DNA of 64,000 nucleotides from Lunularia cruciata (taxonomy: Eukaryota; Streptophyta; Marchantiopsida; Lunulariales; Lunulariaceae). Of the stretch, positions 50,901 to 62,900 are shown in pieces. Both the position numbers and the translations under genes were made by a program. Position 1 is the first letter of the stretch; each line of letters begins with the position of its first letter. The DNA is taken from the NCBI GenBank assembly GCA_948567375.1, contig OX419762.1, forward strand, positions 47,907,034 to 47,971,033. Direction: 5' to 3'. The notes beneath the pieces were generated by a model. The model did not search any database, was not told where the DNA came from, and was given only the letters and a program-made list of their open reading frames with translations.

Positions 50901-53900
50901 AAGCTCATCTTGAATACCCTCAAGCCATTTACTGGAATCAGGTCCAGCGATAGCAGCTTCATAAGTGTCAGGATCAGGGTCGGGTGCATTATTCAGAACG
51001 GTCAAATGCAGAATAATGCACACTTACTGCATTAGCAGGCTCCAATAGTGCATCACAATTTCGAATTTGAGTGCAAACTCTGGTGCCTTAATGTAGAGAT
51101 GGCGCTTGGGCAGCATCTGGAGAAGGATGTTTAGGTCTCCTGGTGTAAACAATGTGAGAAAATGAAATTAGTAGTATGTAATCGATTAACCTTGAAGAAC
51201 CCCTCAAACTGGGATTATATACATACAGAGATTAATCTCAAGTGACCTGAAGGTGTGCTAACATGTTTCACATGTAACTCATGTGAAACAGCACTCTAAT
51301 GTGTTCACATGTAACTCATGTGAACAGTATTCGCATGAATAGTGATCTTGTATGAATAGTGAACTCGCATGAACAATAACTAACATGTCTCATTATAAAT
51401 CTAACAAACAATGGTAGAGGATCCTGAGGACCTGCTTGAAGTACCAGAACTGGAAGGTAATGACTCTGGTGAAAAAATAATGGAGAAGGAATTGTTGGGA
51501 CTGTAAGATTGTGGATAGAAGGTGACTGAGACAGAGTGGGAATTGGTGGAGATAGACGGTGGGTAGATTGAGAACTAGAAGCAGGAGAGAAAATGAATTT
51601 TTTTGGATCATAGATGAAATCCAGTTGAACATCTTGAGTGCCAGAACACTGTTTATGTTCATGAGCATAGGTATGTTCTTGAAACTGAACATCTCTTGAC
51701 AGGAAAAGGGAATTATCAGATATCTTTTGTATTCTGTAAGCTTTACTTTCCTGATCATAGCCAAGGAAAATACAGTTGGAAGACTTAGAATCAAGTTTAG
51801 ATCTGGAAGAAGATGGAACATGTGCATAAGCAATACACCCAAAAATGCAAATTATGGATAAATTAGGTTTATAACCAAACCAGAGTTGGAAGGGGGTGAC
51901 TTTGGAGGAGATAGTTTTGGTAGAACTCCGATTTTTTAGAAAGTTGGCAGTTTGTAGTCCTCTCCCCAATACGGCTTGGGGAGTACAGACCCAAATAACA
52001 TAGAGCGGACTGCTTCCACCAATGTTCTGTTCTAACATGGAGCGGACTGCTTCCACCAATGTTCTGTTCTTTCTCTCAGCAACACCATTTTGCTGAGGAG
52101 TGTGTGGAGTGCTGAACTGGCGCATGATGCCTTTGCCTTTGCAGAGAAGATGAAAATCTGCAGATGTGTATTCACAACCATTGTTTGAGCGCAGCACCCG
52201 GACCTTCGATTGAGTTGAGACTCTGCATAGGTCACATATTCTTGGAAACAAGTAAAAGCTTCATGTTTGAACTTGAGTAGATACAAGAAGGTGTACCTTG
52301 TGTAATCATCAATGAAAGTCACAAAGTATCTGTAACCAGTGTAAGTAGCAGAAGAGATGGGATCACAAACATCAAAATGGATGAGAGCCAATGGAACAGT
52401 GGCTCTGGTAGCTCCTTCCTGGCGAAAAGAAATTCGAGTTTGCTTGCCATGAAGACAACGTGAGCAAACAGGAAACAGGTTAGGATGGATCCGATCCGTC
52501 CTAGCAACCAGATCTTTGTCTTGTAGAAGTTGAAGTCTAGTTTTGTTGATGTGCTCAAGATGTCTATGGCATAGGGAAGTAATAGCAGAAGATGTATCCC
52601 GGGATGGAATAGAGATTGCAGGAGCTTGAGATGATTGAGACTGAGTTGATGTAGAGACTGCAGCATCTTGAGGTTGCTCAACTGACTCTCCCAGAAGCCA
52701 AAAGTTGTCCAATCTAGGGCAGGATGCAATCAGGTTCTGCAGATCATACAGGAACTAATGCTGAATTTATTGCTTCAAGAGCAACAAGATTCCTGTGCTC
52801 CCAATCAGATAGAGTAACTATGAAGGTGGGCTTGATTTCAGCACCATTGACTATGGTAAAAACTGAAGCTACCTTCAGCTTAAGGGCAAGACAATGTTTC
52901 CAAGACTGGAAATAATTGCCGTTGAATTTGACAAAAGTGGAGTCAAATTGAATAGATGAGTAGCAAATATAGCAACAGCAGGAACACAAACACCATCAGC
53001 AGGACCAGGACCAGGACCAGCACCAGCAACACCAGCAGTAGACAGAACAATTGATTCACAGAGGATAGTGGAGAATTTCTCTCCCAAAACCAGATTAACA
53101 GAGGTTATAAGAGAAAGTTCTCTCTCAAAAAGAGAAAAAAGAGGAGGAGGAACAAGAGATTCTTGGTTTTCCATATGCACTAGTGTGGAGGAGAACTAGC
53201 TCTCTCAGATTTTCGAAATTGTGTACTAAGGTGTCCCCCAGCAACTAAGGAAGAAATTTTAAGGCTTACTGCTCTGATACCATGACAGAAAATGCACTGT
53301 TAGGAAAGACACTGAGAGGAAGCGACTAACTGTGAGGAAATTGATTAACATTTGAAATCCCTTGGACAGAGATTATATAGGAACAAATGCTGAGAGAGCT
53401 CTCGAGCATAGTTTGTTAGATTTAGTTAATCTCTAGTTTAGTGACTTCTCTACTTTTAGGGCTTTGATATATTCCTCTAGAAGCTCTGCTAAATATACTC
53501 AGGGTAAAGAGGGGCGTAGCCCTAATTAGGGTCCTGCAAAGTGACCTTCTAAAATTTGCTTATGTGTTTATAAGAGTGGTTTCTGCTCTTGTTTTGTTAA
53601 GTTCTCATACAAGGGTCATTCCCAGCACCTTGTACCTTGTTTCTGGTGTGTTCTATGCCGCTTACCACTGGGGTACCTTTGATGCTGCGGAGTGCTGCTG
53701 TGTACTCTGAAGACTCTGAGAGAGAGTGAGTTGAGTATTGTTGAGTGCAATCAGGAGTGTTTACTCTGGTGAGACTAGGAAAACTGAGTGCTAGGATGTC
53801 TGATACATCAAAAGTAAGAATGACTGAGGATAGACCATCTACTTCAAAGACTCGGAAGAAAGATTCTCATCAGGTTATGGGCCCACAATCACCATTGGGG

Positions 53901-56900
53901 TTGATAGGAGAACTCAGAGAGCTAGAGAAAGTGGGAAACATTAATGACAAAGCCTGGGCTTTGGATGTGAAGTGTATCCTAGACAGTTATGACTGTTTAG
54001 ACTTGGCATTAGAAGCTCATGATATAGATGGAGTCCAACAAGGAGGAGAGAATCAAACATTCTACTACTAGGAGGTTTCTGCTAAGGGCTATGCAAGAGC
54101 CAGTCAGAGACCTAGTAGACACTTATGCTTGGAGTTGGGAGATCTGGCACAAACTCAAGAATTTTTACTCTGTTTAGAGGCTGGAAAGTTCCAATAGGAT
54201 TTGGGATGGGATGTGGAACACTAAACTTGCAGATGGTGAAGACTTTACTTTGCACTTGTCAAAGTTACAGAAGGTCTTCAAGAGCGTCAAGGAGGATGGG
54301 TGTCACCTTACAGAGAAATATGAGATCAACCATCTCTTCAGGACTCTCCCTCCAAGCTACCAGCCTATCAAAGTAGCTCTAAAAGTTCTACCTGTTGAGG
54401 TTGTCACATGGGATTATGTGATAAACAGATTGTTGGTGTTTAGCAGAGACAGCGAGGACCTAGAGATGAAGTTTAATGATTTGGGAGATTCTGCTCTGCT
54501 CAGTGCTTCTTCTCAGTCAAAGAGAGTGCCAGATAGAAGAGTGAGCAAACCAGAGCAATCCAGAGTGAGTAAATCTGGTAAAGGGGTTAGTAGTGTTGAT
54601 AACAGGACCTGTTATTTCTGTCATGAGAAAGGTCATGTTGCACCTATATGTCCCAAGAGAGGAGAAAAGAGAGAACGAGAGCTGAAGAAGGTAGGAAAGG
54701 GACCTCAACCAGTAAGAGGTCGAAAATTTCCGAGTTCAGCTTACAACACAGAGGAGTGCAATGAGATAAAAAGCGATGAGGAGGGGTACTCAGCAGAAGA
54801 GCTAGATTGTGGAATGTTGGCAGAATCGCAGTTGTCCACAAACAGTTCTGGATGGTTCTTGGATTCTGGAGCCACCTCTCATATCTGTTACCAGAAGGAG
54901 CTGTTCTCAACTCTTCAACCTCTGAAGATGCCCAAGAGTGTTCGTTGTGGACCTGGGATTCTAAATCCAGTGTTAGGAACTGGCAAAGTTCCTATTGCCT
55001 TCATGGGAAGATCTTACACAAGTTCTTGTAAGAGCTATTTGGAAGATGTGCTCTATGTTCCAGATTACACCAAGAACTTGATATCAGTACATCGCCTCGT
55101 GGAGCATGGAGTGGATGTTCTGTTTGAAAGCAACAGAAATCAATGCACTTTGAAGAAAGGAGAGCTGGTCCTTGGATATGACACTGCCAAAGGGAAGCTG
55201 TTCAAGTTGATGGAAGCTGATTGTTCTGATTCTGCATTGGTAGCAGAAAACAGAAATGATATCCATCTGTGGCATTTGAGGTTAGGGCACTTGTCAGTGC
55301 AAAACCTATATGCTTTAGAGAAGGTAGTGGAGTACTGGATGGGTTGAAACTGGATCCCAAAGGAAAACTCGAGTTCTGCATTGGGTGTGCAGAAGGTAAG
55401 GCACACAAGGCTCTTATCCCCAAGAAATCTTCATCTAGAGCTTCTGGTCTTCTAGATGTCATACATTCTGATGTATGGGGATACATGACTGAGAACTCAT
55501 TGAGTGGAGCAGCCTACTATATTTCCTTTGTGGATGATTACAGTAGAAAGAGCTTTATCTATCTCATGAATAGCAAGGATGAAGTGCTGCGAAAATTCCA
55601 GAAGTTTGTAGCCATGGCTGAGTTGCAGACTGGGAGGAAAGTCAAGAGATTGAGAACAGATGGAGGCAGAGAATACAGGAATGAGGAATTCCTCTCTTTT
55701 CTGTCAGAGAAAGGAATCCTTCTTGACTGTACAGCCAGAGACAGTCCTGCACAGAATTGAGTTGCAGAAAGGTTGAATAGGACACTGGTGGACAAAGCAT
55801 TGGCCATGCTCCAACATGCCAAGCTGGAGAGAAAGTTTTGGGGTGCTGCAATTAGCACTGCAAATTATCTTAGAAATATCAGTGGTACCACAGCATTGCA
55901 AGGAAGAACTCCTGAAGAATGCTGGAGTGGTAAGAAACCTAATCTTTCAGCTTTGAAGGTTTTTGGATGTCCTGCCTATGTTCATATTCCCAAGGAGCAA
56001 AGGAGGAAGTTCACAAAGAAAGCTGAGAGAATGCTCTTTGTAGGATATGAAGAGGGACTGAAAGGATATCTTCTGTACAATCCTAAGTCTAGACAGATCA
56101 TCAGAAGTAGAGATGTACTCTTTGATGAATTGAGGACTTGGAGTGAGAACAGGGATGAGTTGCAGAAGCAAGCTGATCAGTTTGATCAGCCTGATCAACC
56201 TATCTTCCCAAGCTGCAGAGTCAGTTTTTCAGATGAATCATCAGAAGAGCAATCTCTACCTGAAGCTGATGGTTCACCAAAGGAGAGTCTGAAGGTGTAC
56301 CAAAGAAGGCCTATACAGACTGTGGTATCTGATCCTGATACTACAGAAGAAGACTCCCAGAAGCAGACTGCAAATGCAGAATCTCTGAGTGAGATTCCAG
56401 AGATGTCAAACGATGACATGAAACTTCTAGGCACAGAGCCAAGAAGATCACAGAGAGATAGAAAACCTATTGACAGACTTGGCTTTCTATCAGAAGAGAT
56501 GTTAGATGAATCTTACATCTGTCATGAAGATTGTGATCCAAAAACTCTACAGGAAGCTATGCGCAGACCAGATTCGAGTCAGTGGGAGTTGGCTATAGCA
56601 GAAGAGAAGAAGTCTCTTCAGACTAATGGTACATGGGTACTAGCTGACTTACCACCAGGTAGGAAAGCAATTGACTGTAAATGGGTTTTCAGGGTCAAAC
56701 GTGGAGCTGAGAATGAGATCCTGAAGTACAAGGCAAGACTTGTTGCAAAAGGCTTCAATCAGAAAGCATCAACAGATTATTCAGAAACTTTTGCACCAGT
56801 TGCCAGCTATGGATCTATTCGCATGCTTCTAGCTCTTGCTGCAGAGAGAGATTGGGAAGTGGAGCCGTTAAATGTGAAAACAGCCTTTCTCAATGGAGAT

Positions 56901-59900
56901 TTGAGAGAGACTATCTACATGGATGTTCCAGATGGATATACTGAAGGCAAAGGAAAAGTATGCTTGCTTAAGAAGGCTTTATATGGTCTTAAGCAAGCTC
57001 CTAGAGCCTGGTATGAGAAACTAGACTCATACTTGAGAGAGCAGGATTTTAAACGAGCAGATTCTGACATGAGTGTGTATACTAGAGATGATGTATACAT
57101 AGCTGTATATGTAGATGATCTATTACTGTTGGGGAACAGTGAATCTATCAAAGGAGTGATAGATTTCTTGTGTTCTGTTTTTGAGTTGACTATCCTTGGT
57201 CCTGTAAAACTCGTTTTGGGAATCAAAGTGAGCAGAGACAGAGAAGCAGGATGGATCCGGATCAGTCAAGCACAGTATGTGAGATCCATACTAGCTAAGT
57301 ATCAGATGACAGAGGCGAATCCTGTCTGTACACCTCTTGATCTGGAGTGGAAGCACAGCAGAATCATAGATGGGGAGGTGAATCTCTGTGACAAAGTGTT
57401 GTATCAGAGTGCTCTTGGTTCTCTAATGTTTATCATGGTCTGTACAAGACCAGATATATGCTATGCAATGGGGGCACTAGCTAGATATACTAGCAACCCT
57501 GCACAAGTACATTGGAAAGGTATAAAGAGAGTCTTCAGGTACTTAAAGGGTACTCAAGATGCATTCTTGGAGTACAGAAAGCAAGGGAACATACTTGCTT
57601 CTAAACTTGAAGCATATACAGATGCTAGTTGGGGAGATGACACAGATAACAGCAGATCAACTTGTGGATATGTAATCATGCTTAGTGGTGGAGCAATCAG
57701 CTGGCGTAGTAAACAGCAAACTTGTGTTGCACTGTCTACTACTGAGGCAGAATTTATGGCTGCCTCAAATGCTACTCAAGAAGTCATCTGGAACAGGAGA
57801 CTTCTTAAGGAGTTGGGTTTTGAGCAGGAAAGTCCTACTACATTGTACTGTGACAATACAGGAAGTATAGCACTCAGCAAAAGTCCTGTACATCACCCAA
57901 GGACTAAGCATATTGAGATTAGAAGAAAATTTGTAGAGGAGAAAGAAAAGGAGAATGTTGTGAAGTTAGTTTACTGTCCTACGCAGGAGAGGACAGCAGA
58001 TGTGTTTACAAAGACACTACCTAAAGATAAACACATAAAATGTGCTGTAGAAATGGGAATTGTCCTAAACTCTCATTAAGTGGGAGTGTTAGATTTAGTT
58101 AATATCTAGTTTAGTGATTTCTCTAGTTTTAGGGCTTTGTTATATTCCTCTAGAAGCTCTGTTAAATGTACTTAGGGTAAAGAGGGGTGCAGCCCTAATT
58201 AGGGTCCTGCAAAGCAACCCTCTAGGGATTGCTTATGTGTTTATAAGAGTGGTTTCTGCTCTTGTTTTGTTAAGTTCTCATACAAGGGTCATTCCCGGCA
58301 CCTTGTACCTTGTTTCTGGTGTGTTCTATGCTGCTTACCACTGGGGTACCTTTGATGCTGCGGAGTGCTGCTGTGTACTATCTTTGAAGGCTCTAAGAGA
58401 GAGTGAGTTGAATATTGTTGAGTGCAATCAGGAGTGTTTACTCTGGTGAGACTAGGAAAACTGAGTGCTAGGATGTCTGATACATCAGAAGTAAAAATGA
58501 TTGAGGATAGACCATCTACTTCAAAGACTAGGAAGAAAGGTTCTCATCATAGTTAGCTTTCTATTAAGTTAATTATAATCCACTACCTCCACCAAGTCCA
58601 CTACATAGTGCTGACCACAAACGCATATTATATTAATCTAACAATTTCTGCCCAGACTTTCGGATTTCAGATAACTTAATCTTTCAAGTCTTGCTTGTTG
58701 GTCTTCGATTGTATGTTGTGTAGTATTTCGTTTTTCGCTACATGCTTTGCTTAACACTTATGGATTACATGATGTATAACAGTTCTCTACTGGTATTGAT
58801 CAGGAAATATTTATATTATGGTTGTGCTTGGCTTTACCTTCGATTTGTTAGATTCACTTCATTTCCTTTACGATTTATTCCTAATCTCGATTTGCAGATA
58901 TCATGTTTACAGATATTGATATCGGATGTGCTTTCGTGGAGGTTTACTATGGCCACCTTCTGCTTCCCGTATTTGTTTAGCGTTCCAGGACTCTGTTTAG
59001 CGTTCCAGGACTCAAGCGACCATAGTGGTTGTAGCGATATACTATATATATCCTGGTGGTTTACTAGTCTGTTAGCCGTATGTTATTCTCAACTTGTTTC
59101 AATTATGGCTTTGCTTCAAGTTACATTCGATGCATTCTACCTTATGGATTTCTCACTATTCTAGCATTGTCAATTATGTACATTTTGCTTATCGATCATG
59201 TGCACCTCATGAGTTCTGGATAACCTGTTCCCAGAATGGCATCTGTTCTCGTATACCTATATATATCCTGATGATAGTTTTTCCTATAGGCTTGTATACC
59301 ATACTGTTGTTTGGGAGTCCTACTTGACTTCTGAATTTATATATATACTGTATACTTCACCTTCACCTTAATTCACTTCACCTCTGCTTTTCCTGTTTGA
59401 GTTGACTTGTCCCTTCCCATGCAGCGCTGATGTTTCTTTCTCCACTCTCGTATCACTAACAAACCTCTGCTTGACTATTTCTCATTGTTGTGTCCTGGAC
59501 TTCCTCTCTACTAATGAATGTTTGTGATTTCAGGGATCCATCAAGTATGTCTCGGTTTCTTCCCTCATCTAACTTATGTGGATTCTTTTCTTTCTGGACT
59601 GATCCTCATCTTACTCATGTGGATTCTTTTCTTTCTGGATTGATCCTCATTATGTGGCTAAGACTCCAGCTATTACTTATGTGCCTGCACTTCTGCTTGC
59701 CCTTTCTTTCCACACTTCCACTTCCGTTCTTTTTGACATTCCCACTACTTTTGAGCGGCACTTTAGGGGAGCAACTGAGTTTGCCTTGGCACTCATGAGT
59801 TTTTGAGCAGAAACTCAGTACGAGGGGTACTGACAATTGCTCAGCTACTTCGGCACTGCGTGAGGCACTGATGAAGTTGCAGGTGTTTTCGTGAAGGTTT

Positions 59901-62900
59901 CCTATGGCCGCCTTCTGCTTCCCTTTGCTGTTTAGCGTCTCAGGACTCAAGCATCCATAGCGCTTGTTGTGATATACTTTATATCCTGTCCTATTTAGCT
60001 TCGCTCTTGTTACCCTGTTACACTTCGACAGGTTTCTGCAGCCACACCATCCTATAGCTCTCGCATTGTTCCACTCCTCCATTCCCCAGCTAATTCCCTC
60101 CCTACGATTTTTCCTTCGCTCTTTGCCTGATTCCTGGGTTCAACCTCTCGTGTATACAGTGTTCTTACCCAACTCCATCCCACGTTTTTAATTTTTATCA
60201 TTCACGCACTGCTTACTGGCAGTCTTTTACATAGCGTTTCCTATTTCTTGCAGTCTTTTGCATAGAGTGATCAATTTCCCGGTTGTTTACTAGCCTGTTA
60301 GCCATATGTTATTCTCAATTTGTTTCTATTATGCCTTTGTTTCAAGTTACATTGGATGCATTCTACCTTATGGATTCCTCACTATTCTAGCATTGTGAAT
60401 CATGTACATCTTGGTTACCGATCATTTGCACTTCATGAGTTCTGGATAACCCGTTCCCAGAACGGCTTCTGTTCTGGTATACCTATATATCCTGTTCTCT
60501 TTCGCTTCACTCTCATTACACTTCAATATGTCTCTGCAGAAGCACCATCCACTAAGCTCCCGCATTGTTCCACTCCTCTCTTCCCCAGCTAATTCCCTCC
60601 CTATTATTCTTCCCTCGCTCTTTGCCTGCTTCATGGTTCATACCTGACTTTCGACCTCCACTGTCTCCAGTGTTCCTACCCGACTCCAGCCTACAGTTTA
60701 ATTTTCTTTGTTCATGCACTGCTTACTGGTGGTCAATTACACAATATTTTATATTTCTTGAGTTCGTTTGAATAGCTGTTATCGATTTCAAGTTGTTTAC
60801 TAGTCCTTTAGATATATGTTGTTCTCGATTGGTTGCAATTATGCCTTCGCTTCAGGGTACATTAGATGCATTCTACTTTATGGATTTATCACTATTCTAG
60901 CATTGTGCATAAAGTACATCTTGATTACCGATCTATGCATTTAATGAGTTCCCTAGAACGGTTTCTTCTCTCATCTACCTATATCCAGTCCTCCGACTAC
61001 ATTCGCCCAGCTACTTCGGCACTGCTTTAGGCACTGTTAAAGTCGTTTGTGCTTTCGTGGAGGTGTACTATGACCGCCTTTCTGCTTCCCTCGGTGTTTT
61101 GGTGTTTTAGGACTCATGTGTTCATAGCACATGCTGTGATATAATCGATATCCAGTCCTCTAATGCTTTGCTCTACTTCCCTCGTTCTCTGAGCAGTTAT
61201 CTTTCTTCCAAGTTTTCATACGTTCAGGCTGAATCTCGGATCTTCCTCAAATTTCCTTCTCTCGTCCTCTGTGCAATCTCACATTTTCAAGTTTTCATTC
61301 GTTTTGGGTTGACACTCGGTTCTTCCTGGACTTGCGTTTTCCTAGTTTGTACATGGTTTTTCTACTTGGGTCTCTTTTCTCTCTTCTGCTTCATCAAGTC
61401 GATTTTATTTCTCTACTTGCACGATTTGTTCTGTTTCCACTGCAAATGCAGGTTATTGGTATATAGGTTTTACTCTTCACATGTTTCCAGGTTAGGTTTA
61501 TTTCTGCTATCGTTCGATCAGAGTTCTGCCCTATTGCTTATTTTACATATCGTGCATCTCATTTCCATTTAATGAGTTCTGGATCCCCCTTTCGAGGAAC
61601 AGGGGATCCAGAACATCGACGAACGGCATCTGTCCTCATTTCTTTATATACAGTCGTCTGATGTATCGCTCCATCTCAGCCAAGATACCGTCCGTTCTTC
61701 TCCCAGTTTGCTCCACCCCACATTTGTTGATCTGTTTTCATGGTTCCTATACATGATTTCTGCCTGGTCTTCCTATTCAGTTCACTCAATCCTTCAAGTT
61801 TTGCTGGTTGATCTTCTATTGCAGGTGGTCCTCTATTTCGCTACATTCTTTGCTTGGCGCTTATCGATTACATGATGTATATCAGTTCTCTACTGCTATT
61901 GTTCAGGAAATACTTATATTTCGTTTGTGCTTAACATTTGATCTGTTAGATGCACTTCATCTCCTTCACGGCTTTATTACTCATCTCGATTTGCTCATTA
62001 TTGCTCACATTTCATCCACACTTCATATGCACTTATTGAGTTCTGGATCCCCTGTTCTTCGAACGGCTTCTGCGCTCATGTCCTAAATATCATGTCTACA
62101 TGATATGTGCTGGATCCCCCGTTCCTTGAACGGCTTCTGCTCTCATGTCCTAAACATCATGTCTACATGATATGTGCTGGATCCCCCGTTCCTTGAACGG
62201 CTTCTGCTCTCATCTCCTAATATCATGTTTACATTTCACCTGCATATGCATTTAATGAGCATTTAATGAGTTCTGGATTCCCCGTTCCTCGTTCTCATCT
62301 CCTTATATCCAGTCCTCTCATGCTTCGCTCCGACCCAGCCAAGACATCATCCACTCCTCTCCAACTTCGATCCAGTCCACCCATCCTCAACTAATGCTTT
62401 GTATATTACTCTTAGCTCGATGTTTCTCTGTTTCATGGTTGCTACCCGACTTTCTATTTCAGATGCTTAATCAGTCGCGTCTTGCTTGTGGTCACACGAT
62501 GTATACTAGTTCTCTGCAAGTGTTACTCATGAGATGTTTCAATTATGTCTTTACTTCGGGCTTACCTTCGTATTGTTAGTTTCACTTTATTTCCATTTCC
62601 TGAGTTGCTATTTATTTCGATTTGCACACATTCATGCGTATATTTCATCTGCACTTCATATCCACTTAGTGGGTTCTGGATTCCCTGTTCTTGGAACGGC
62701 TTCTACTTTCATTTCCCATATGCTATGCGCATTCATGCTTACATTTCATCTGCACTTCATCTGCACTTAGTGGGTTCTGGATCCCTCTTTGTTCGAATGA
62801 CTTCTGCTCTCATTTCCCATATGCTATGCACATAGTTCACTCCTTATAGCTTCATATTGCTCATGGCAGTTGGATAAGTCTGTACCCACTGGTGGAGGAA

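Larger units (their letters stand above)
53414..58549 (+). mobile_element. Ty1/copia element A, nearly complete
   Basis: A is 5,136 bp with LTRs of 459 and 463 bp (TGTTAG...TCATCA) and a perfect 5-bp duplication TAGTT at 53409-53413 and 58550-58554. The site lies inside the LTR of element B. By eye the two LTRs differ at roughly 25-30 positions plus one small indel, so it is younger than B but not brand new. It has all domains in copia order: gag, zinc knuckle, protease, integrase, RT, RNase H. A stop and frameshift in gag, a frameshift near 55330 and a stop at 55758-55760 disable it. Confidence 0.95.
49176..58643 (-). mobile_element. Ty1/copia element B, internally deleted and split by element A
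   Basis: B reads leftward. Its left (3') LTR is 49176 to about 49395 and its right (5') LTR is 53283-53413 plus 58555-58643. A 5-bp duplication, ATTTC, flanks the whole (49171-49175 and 58644-58648). Coding remnants run from gag start (about 53172) to RNase H (49424). Without element A it is about 4.3 kb. The gag C-terminus, zinc knuckle and protease are missing: gag N-terminal sequence (52744-53180) is joined near 52730 to the pre-integrase region. Many stops and frameshifts show it is dead. Confidence 0.9.
48542..62869 (+). other. Giant ATM intron 43 (14.3 kb) built of nested repeats
   Basis: The intron starts GTAATG after exon 43 and ends ...GGCAG before exon 44, both in phase 0. Its original content was a diverged repeat array (about 48.8-49.18 kb and 58.64-62.87 kb). 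Copia element B (minus) inserted into that array, and copia element A (plus) inserted into B's right LTR. Other ATM introns here are usually under 600 bp, so this one is exceptional. Confidence 0.88.

Noticed and set aside
51316-52251. The 311-codon minus-strand frame as an independent host gene
   Set aside because: It contains the copia integrase motif PQQNGVAERKNRT and lies inside element B.
59860-59960. C/D-box snoRNA in the ATM intron array (CACTGATGAAG with CTGA words nearby)
   Set aside because: Other copies have GATAAAG or GTTAAAG at the box C position and there is no terminal stem, so the box is not conserved.
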